Shown: in pieces, positions 32,701 to 36,348 of the stretch
How the letters are laid out: each line of letters begins with the position of its first letter
Position numbering within the stretch: position 1 is the stretch's first letter
From: Paenibacillus kobensis NBRC 15729
Lineage (GTDB): Bacteria > Bacillota > Bacilli > Paenibacillales > Paenibacillaceae
Reading direction: 5' to 3'
Length of the DNA: 36,348 nucleotides
Assembly: GCF_004000825.1 (NCBI RefSeq)
Contig: NZ_BILZ01000059.1
Span: 1-36,348, forward strand
Position numbers and translations under genes: made by a program
Notes under the pieces: generated by a model
What the model was told of the DNA's origin: nothing
The model's input: the letters and a program-made list of their open reading frames with translations, nothing else
Database searches by the model: none

Positions 32701-32972
32701 GCGCTGAGCCGGAACGTGACCGGCGCTCTTGCCTGCGTAGCCGGCAGCAAGGATACGCCGAGCTTGCTGAGAAAGGTCAGCAAATTTTTGTCCGGTACCC
32801 GGTTCAGACGCTCCAGCGTATCCACATACTGCCCAGCGAATATGCGAATGACGGCCGCAGCAGGATCGCGTTCGTTCAGCGCGTTCCATTCTGGCACGTA
32901 GTAGGGCGCCAGCTCCAGCAGCTGCCCGATAATCCGTCCGACGTCCCTTCCGTCGATGAGCGGAGCGCGCAT
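29787..32972 (-). CDS. Large baseplate assembly protein J-like
   Basis: A 1061-aa baseplate protein. The start shows ELAPYYVPEWNALNERDPAA, the N-terminal pattern of large J-type proteins of contractile injection systems, and the C-terminal third has the gpJ-like features IWFGDGIHGKVPPIG, GARGNVEIGAI and FLHPLSGGPAGTGWEFGRVP. The long middle part (about 230-720) is beta-rich with repeated EYWNGG/WQYY-type segments. It corresponds in position to Afp11-type proteins. AGGAAGGTGA precedes the ATG and it follows the gp25-like gene by 19 nt. Together with the smaller J-type protein it probably forms the baseplate wedges. Confidence 0.88.
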   Translation of the reverse strand: MRAPLIDGRDVGRIIGQLLELAPYYVPEWNALNERDPAAAVIRIFAGQYVDTLERLNRVPDKNLLTFLSKLGVSLLPATQARAPVTFRLSAGVKEAVLIPAQTQVAAQALDGGKPVVFETRKPMLATPARMTDLLSASAGADAIYAAPPGMAEQPVAPLWAVAIAPARQGDASLMIDSAKGLLPGDLLLVGGAEYAEVQRAKDHTVTLASPLQADYAAGTEVSRVTQFKLFEGLNKQEHFIYLAHDDLLRCGSGSEIRIMHGTESSDPISIRWQYWDGSWTDMQQLQSTGSLRAKPGTKVLGLTEVNGRFGRWLRGRVAPSPQAALGLAATQRAAAAGRGADNGPPVTDGYLNETWRIAVQGDESRPDLMFSNNNPVEPGGSFYLFGASPRTGDTLYISSADAFSKKGGSVTLTFILGEDEPSKNEREQAASADPVKDIVTSEVSWEYWNGGGWLRWERTDMAYDEGSKLSLTFRNGDDVASTAVQGQENFWIRCRLFALPPKDELEIAGKRLLIRDAAIHYKAVAPAEQALEYRSLRYRDSAEGSWLESADALDEEQAMYVGFDRAPLRGPISLYLSLVDQVYDPDQHPIVEWQYYAEKRGGSGWVKLDAVDGTNHLTRSGCLEFVGLPDWTETEIFGRSRFWLRAVDTLGVFKTADSKGGERAPAPIVQGIYRNTTVVDQAESFKDEVIGSSRGTPDAVFTVSKSPVVAEELYVDELSSISDRERQAMLEAGTIIVEEKDDKGTVTRLWVRWTAAETLTEAGPDNRCYAIDRTTGRIWFGDGIHGKVPPIGTNNVKLSYRSGGGARGNVEIGAIAMLKSSIAYVDGVANPEAAAGGYDTEDSAAAKERGPLMIRHRFRAVTAADYESLVFEAARGIARVKCLPNVNEQGQPQTGRISLLVVPQSAERLPQPSAALRQTITDYIQKHAANVVASQSHIHIRGPAYAEVSVHTVLVTASIEDVPDAEREALSRLKSFLHPLSGGPAGTGWEFGRVPALSDLYVLLGSVTGLEYVDRLEMIIRDADGREVIVNPAQQPTSAFPQHLLIYSGMHQVVVRSLQR

Positions 32973-32991
32973 CGTCTCACCTTCCTAGCGG

Positions 32992-33387
32992 CTATCCTTC
33001 TCGCAAATAGAACGGATAGACCAGATTGTATTCGTTATTCGTCGACCGGACCCGGTAACGAATGTCGATCAACAGCTTGCCGACGGTTCCCCTGTCCGGC
33101 TTCACTTCCACGGTAACCGCCTCGATCCGAGGCTCCCACCGCATCAGCGCGTCCCGGACGCTCGCCTCCATCTGGCCGACGACCGACACGCTCATCGTTT
33201 CGAATATAAAATCATGAATGCCGCAGCCGAAATCGGGACGCATAACGCGTTCTCCCTTAGCCGTAAATAAAATAATGCGGATCGCTTCTTGAATGTCCGC
33301 TTCATCCGAAGAAAGCGCGAACGTGCCGGATGCCGGCTCGAGCGATACCGGGAACTTCCATCCCGTTCCTAGAAATGAATTTGCCAT
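32992..33387 (-). CDS. gp25-like baseplate wedge protein
   Basis: A 131-aa protein of the T4 gp25/GpW family, the most conserved wedge component of contractile tails. The core is visible: DIQEAIRIILFTAKGERVMRPDFGCGIHDFIFE, with the EPR segment (RWEPRIEAV) near residue 85, as in T4 gp25. The length is normal for the family. AAGGTGG lies upstream of the ATG. It probably nucleates sheath assembly and is co-transcribed with the large J-type gene. Confidence 0.93.
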   Translation of the reverse strand: MANSFLGTGWKFPVSLEPASGTFALSSDEADIQEAIRIILFTAKGERVMRPDFGCGIHDFIFETMSVSVVGQMEASVRDALMRWEPRIEAVTVEVKPDRGTVGKLLIDIRYRVRSTNNEYNLVYPFYLREG

Positions 33388-33448
33388 TGCAGACTCGCCA
33401 CCTTACGCTCATTTGCGATCATTCGGCAGCCGCTGACAACAGCGGCGT

Positions 33449-33739
33449 CTAGCCGATCAGTACCGTCGGCTCGCCCATCAAGATGGCGTTCGGGCCGCCG
33501 GCTTCCGTAATGCTGTCGCCCATCCGGACGGCGGGCAGCCCGTTAATGAACACCGTCGTGCTTCCCATAGCGGCGACTCCCCCTACATGCGGGTTCGGCG
33601 TCGCGAGCGCGCACGCGTGAAAATCGGAGCCAGCCCGCCACGCCGGCTTACCGCCGATCAGTACATTCGCGCTTCCCGGTCCCGGGCTAAGCGGCGTGCC
33701 GTGGCTCGTAGCATCTCCCATTCGTGCAGCTGGCGGCAT
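33449..33739 (-). CDS. PAAR-domain spike tip protein
   Basis: A 96-aa PAAR protein that caps the spike of contractile systems and helps pierce membranes. Typical features are MPPAARMGDATSHGTPLSPG at the start, NVLIGGKPAWRAGSDFHAC, then VFINGLPAVRMGDSI and VLIG at the end, with H and C residues available for metal binding. I prefer ATG 33739, which has GGGGGTG 9 nt upstream and gives the canonical PAAR start. ATG 33757 is six codons earlier in the same frame but lacks a clear ribosome site. Confidence 0.92.
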   Translation of the reverse strand: MPPAARMGDATSHGTPLSPGPGSANVLIGGKPAWRAGSDFHACALATPNPHVGGVAAMGSTTVFINGLPAVRMGDSITEAGGPNAILMGEPTVLIG

Positions 33740-33767
33740 TGCCTCATGCACCCCCATATCCGCGTTG

Positions 33768-34418
33768 TTAGTTGATCTGAACGACCGCGCCTTGAATTTT
33801 GAGCGTGCCGCCTGATTTGAGCGTCATTGAAGCATCCGCCTCGATCTGCACTACGCTCGACTTGATCGACACCTTCTGAGTGCTCTTCACTGCGATCTCG
33901 TTGCCTGCCCCGTCGATAACGACGGAGTTGCCGCCCGAATCTTTGAACTCGAGCTTCGGCCCGCCGGAGCCGTCGGTCAGCGTAATCGTCTGGCCGTCCT
34001 TGCTCTTGATCGTAATATTCTCCTTGCCGTCCGTGTCGTCGAGCACGATTTCGTGGCCGCTTCGCGATTTGATGACGCGCTTATTGTTGTTGCCGTCGTC
34101 ATTGCTGCTTGGCGGCGCATCCTTGCCGTTCCAGAGTGACCCAAGCACATACGGATGATTGATATCGCCGTTCTCGAACGCAACGAGCACCTCATCCCCG
34201 ACCTCCGGCAAAAAATAAATACCCCGGTCTTTGCCGCCGCTCGGCACCGCCAGTCTCGCCCAGTTGCTCTCGTCCGACGCGCCGCGCCACGGAAACGTCA
34301 GCTTCACGCGCGCCAGCCCTTCGGGGTCTTGATTGTTCGTGACGATTCCGATCATGACGCCTTGGATCCGCGACCTGTCCCGGCTTGGCTCAAGAAGACC
34401 TTCGAGATTCATGCTCAT
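33768..34418 (-). CDS. Spike protein, gp5/gpV-like OB-fold
   Basis: A 216-aa spike protein. An OB-fold domain (about residues 18-105) has the signature PEVGDEVLVAFENGD, then PYVLGSLWNGKD. A C-terminal beta-helix (about 115-216) is made of short Lys/Asp/Gly/Ser-rich strands. In Afp8 and VgrG this part is fused to the gpD-like part; here it is a separate gene overlapping the gpD gene by ATGA. AAGGGG lies 8 nt before the ATG. It is the trimeric needle that carries the PAAR tip. Confidence 0.92.
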   Translation of the reverse strand: MSMNLEGLLEPSRDRSRIQGVMIGIVTNNQDPEGLARVKLTFPWRGASDESNWARLAVPSGGKDRGIYFLPEVGDEVLVAFENGDINHPYVLGSLWNGKDAPPSSNDDGNNNKRVIKSRSGHEIVLDDTDGKENITIKSKDGQTITLTDGSGGPKLEFKDSGGNSVVIDGAGNEIAVKSTQKVSIKSSVVQIEADASMTLKSGGTLKIQGAVVQIN

Positions 34419-35500
34419 ATCGTGTTCCCCTTCACCTTAAAGGTCGTTCGGTAACCGGACGTATCGATGCTGTGGCTCGTTTCCTCGATATAGTACGGTT
34501 TGCTGAACATTTTCCCGAGGCCCGCCAGTTCGACCCGCATGCCCGGCAGCAGATCGGGAATGCCGATCGTATCCGCGCTTCCGTTCACGAGCCCTTCCGC
34601 ATGCTTGTTCAGAATGGCCTTGGCCATCTGGTCCGCCTCTGCCTGGGAGCCGACCGGCCGCCGGACAGTCTGCACGACTTTGCCGCCGAACACCTGCTTC
34701 ATGTAGTCGCCGCCGCTCTTGCGCCCTTTACTCGTGTCGGCCGCCCATTCGTCGCCCGCCTGCGCCTTGCCGACGATCTCCTTCTTCTCCTTCAGATCCC
34801 AGCCCCGTACCTCGACCTCCGTCACTTGGCCGGTCAGATTAACGTCGGGACGAAAGCTCATCAGCGACTTACGCCATTCCAGCTTCACGAACGGATCGGC
34901 CTTCATCCCCGGCTTTTTAAAAACGAGCTTATCGCCGGAGACGAAAAAGTCGTAATAATTTTGCTCGGCTAATTTTTTGAGAAATTGATAGTCGCTTTCC
35001 CCTTCCTGCTTCGCCAGCTTCGGATGGGTGACGGGCGTATCCTCGCAATCCGCCTGCAGGCTGTAATCGCCCGCAATGGCGGAGGCAATGCCGCTGTGCT
35101 TAATGTCGTCCCACGATCTCGCCTTGTTCCCTCTCATCATGGCGTAGGTGGCATCATAGCCGCTAACGGTCAAATGCGGAGAGCCCGATTCGGCAAAATC
35201 GACCGCTACCGACGTAATGACTCCGACAAGCATCCGCTTCATCTCTTTGGCGTAGCCGAGCTTGATTTCGATTTTGCTGCCGAACGCGAACAGGTCGCTT
35301 ACGCTCCGCAAGTCTTGCCGCACCGGATCGAACGCGTCCTCGACGGTGAACGAGAAATATCCCGCTTCCTCCAGTGAATGCTCGACGCTGACGCCAGCGA
35401 TGACCATTCCTTTGGACAGCAGATCCTCGCCCTCGAGAAGAATTTCGAACCGCGGCGCGTAGAAATTGGCGTATTTTTTCTCCAGCTGTGCGAACTCCAT
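34415..35500 (-). CDS. Phage late-control D (gpD)-like spike hub protein
   Basis: A 361-aa gp27/gpD-like hub protein. Visible elements are MEFAQLEKKYANFYAPRFEI at the start, an early beta-barrel (FGSKIEIKLGYAKEMKRMLVG), the second barrel (DYQFLKKLAEQNYYDFFVSGDKLVFKKP) and a C-terminal segment (PGMRVELAGLGKMFSKPYYI). It forms the hub onto which the gp5-like spike docks. The start is ATG 35500, with GGAGG upstream, one base after the stop of the tube/LysM gene. An upstream Arg-rich extension of the frame is not coding. Confidence 0.9.
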   Translation of the reverse strand: MEFAQLEKKYANFYAPRFEILLEGEDLLSKGMVIAGVSVEHSLEEAGYFSFTVEDAFDPVRQDLRSVSDLFAFGSKIEIKLGYAKEMKRMLVGVITSVAVDFAESGSPHLTVSGYDATYAMMRGNKARSWDDIKHSGIASAIAGDYSLQADCEDTPVTHPKLAKQEGESDYQFLKKLAEQNYYDFFVSGDKLVFKKPGMKADPFVKLEWRKSLMSFRPDVNLTGQVTEVEVRGWDLKEKKEIVGKAQAGDEWAADTSKGRKSGGDYMKQVFGGKVVQTVRRPVGSQAEADQMAKAILNKHAEGLVNGSADTIGIPDLLPGMRVELAGLGKMFSKPYYIEETSHSIDTSGYRTTFKVKGNTI

Positions 35501-35501
35501 C

Positions 35502-36140
35502 TTAAGCCTCCACCGGCGGAATAATGAGCGTCTTGCCGGCCGGCAGCTTCCTCGGATCCGCAATGCCGTTCGCCTTCGCGATGCTTCGCCAACGGCCGGG
35601 ATCGCCGCATTCGCGGCCCGCGATCGACCACAGCGTCTCCCCGCGCTTCACCGTTACCTGCTTCGTCTGATCCGCCTGATTCGTCTGCTGCTGCTGTTGT
35701 TGTTCGGTCATCGACCGGTATTCCCGGAACGTAACGCTAAGCGTAGCCCTGACCGGGATGCCCGTATCGAGAAACATCGTGAACCGCTGCGAAGCCCGTT
35801 CGAGAACGGCTTTGAACTGCATCTTGCCCCAAATGACCATGCATATCGGCGGCGCGTGCAAATCGGGATTCATGTCCATCAACCCCGTTACCTGACCGGT
35901 GTACTTCCGAACGTCGACTTCTTGCTCGTATGTATCGAAGAAGAGCTCCATCGACAGCGTCTGGCCGCCGCCGCCGATGAATTGCGTGACGGGCGCCGGC
36001 AAGCCAGGAATGACTGTGCTCTGCAGTTGATTGCTCTTGTCGATCGAATACTCCGTCGGGTTGAACAACACCGTGACGGCATCGCCCTTCTTATTGCCGT
36101 CATAATCAAGCGGCTGTATCATCGCCTTCTCCAACGCCAT
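35502..36140 (-). CDS. CIS tube-type protein with C-terminal LysM domain
   Basis: A 212-aa protein matching the Afp7/CIS_tube family. The N-terminal part contains VLFNPTEYSIDKSN and GGGGQTLSMELFFDTYE, a tube-like fold that adapts the inner tube to the spike. A Gln-rich linker (about residues 145-152) leads to a LysM domain (about 160-208, VKRGETLWSIAGRECGDP and KLPAGKTLIIP). LysM here is structural rather than cell-wall-binding in related particles. It is the first complete gene of the cluster in the window. AAGGGGAAGAG lies upstream of the ATG at a rather long spacing. Confidence 0.92.
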   Translation of the reverse strand: MALEKAMIQPLDYDGNKKGDAVTVLFNPTEYSIDKSNQLQSTVIPGLPAPVTQFIGGGGQTLSMELFFDTYEQEVDVRKYTGQVTGLMDMNPDLHAPPICMVIWGKMQFKAVLERASQRFTMFLDTGIPVRATLSVTFREYRSMTEQQQQQQTNQADQTKQVTVKRGETLWSIAGRECGDPGRWRSIAKANGIADPRKLPAGKTLIIPPVEA

Positions 36141-36198
36141 GCGCGCACTCTTCCCCTTTCATTATCCAAATAGTCTGATGGCAAGCCGGCGTTTAACC

Positions 36199-36348
36199 CT
36201 ACAGCCCCCGCCGCTCTTTCGCGATTCGGAGCTTCCTCTCCAGCATCCGGTACACCTGCTCCGTCAGCCGCTTCAGCTCGGCGTCCGTCATCGACGCGCC
36301 GTGCCGGTCAGCCGGCGCATACGGATGAGCGCCGCCCGCCGGCGGCAG
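36199..36348 (-). CDS. C-terminal fragment of an unidentified particle-cluster protein
   Basis: The last 49 codons of an open frame enter from the right edge and stop at TAG 36199. The fragment has a Pro/Gly/Ala-rich part followed by a charged helix (LTEQVYRMLERKLRIAKERR). Similar charged helical ends occur on small proteins of phage-tail-like clusters, but the fragment is too short for assignment. It runs in the same direction as the eCIS genes, with 58 nt before the tube/LysM gene. Confidence 0.6.
   Translation of the reverse strand: MPPAGGAHPYAPADRHGASMTDAELKRLTEQVYRMLERKLRIAKERRGL

Noticed and set aside
19397-36348. Whole prophage
   Set aside because: Only tail-like baseplate, spike and fibre genes with enzymes are visible; no capsid, portal, terminase, integrase or attachment-site repeats were found in the window.

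Overview
The window looks like a chromosomal segment of a GC-rich Gram-positive of the Paenibacillaceae (Paenibacillus/Cohnella type). This is inferred from strong GGAGG-type ribosome binding sites, frequent GTG/TTG starts, intrinsic terminators with T tracts, a T-box leader, a YlbL/SepM-type PDZ-Lon protease, cupin-AraC regulators and a PotABCD operon. No ribosomal RNA or tRNA gene, IS element or CRISPR array was seen.

Left part (1-14 kb): mostly housekeeping and transport genes in short units. In order they are a duplicated 66-bp non-coding repeat, a membrane PDZ-Lon protease followed by an AraC regulator, a small exported protein, a membrane protein with DnaJ-like cysteine motifs, and a MATE exporter divergent from a second AraC regulator. 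A T-box-controlled serine-tRNA ligase with unusual class II motifs and a membrane dCache-GGDEF diguanylate cyclase follow. Next come a repeat cluster (52-bp hairpin units flanked by 51-bp units), a LysR regulator divergent from a DHA2-type MFS exporter, and a DUF3995-type membrane protein. Middle part (14-19.4 kb, minus strand): a compact potABCD polyamine transport operon with its own promoter, then two tandem paralogous membrane proteins of unknown function.

Right part (19.4-36.3 kb, all minus strand): the distal half of an extracellular contractile injection system (eCIS), i.e. a phage-tail-like particle. In transcription order from the right edge it encodes the end of an unidentified protein, a CIS-tube/LysM protein, gpD-like and gpV/gp5-like spike proteins (separate genes), a PAAR tip, a gp25-like protein, two large baseplate J-type proteins, a beta-propeller/tail-protein-I fusion and a repeat-rich fibre. 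Three peptidoglycan-directed proteins follow: a lytic-transglycosylase-like protein, a Hedgehog/M15 DD-peptidase-like protein, and a PG-binding/C39-type cysteine peptidase. Sheath, inner tube, ATPase and tape-measure genes are not in the window and would be expected beyond its right edge.

The most interesting signal is that the transglycosylase and the Hedgehog-like protein have unrelated catalytic domains but share an N-terminal module (GNSAVLxYL plus repeated GPxMSxA motifs). They follow the fibre gene directly and overlap each other. I infer that they are particle cargo or particle-associated wall hydrolases and that the shared module is a loading or docking tag. The alternative is a lysis/release role.
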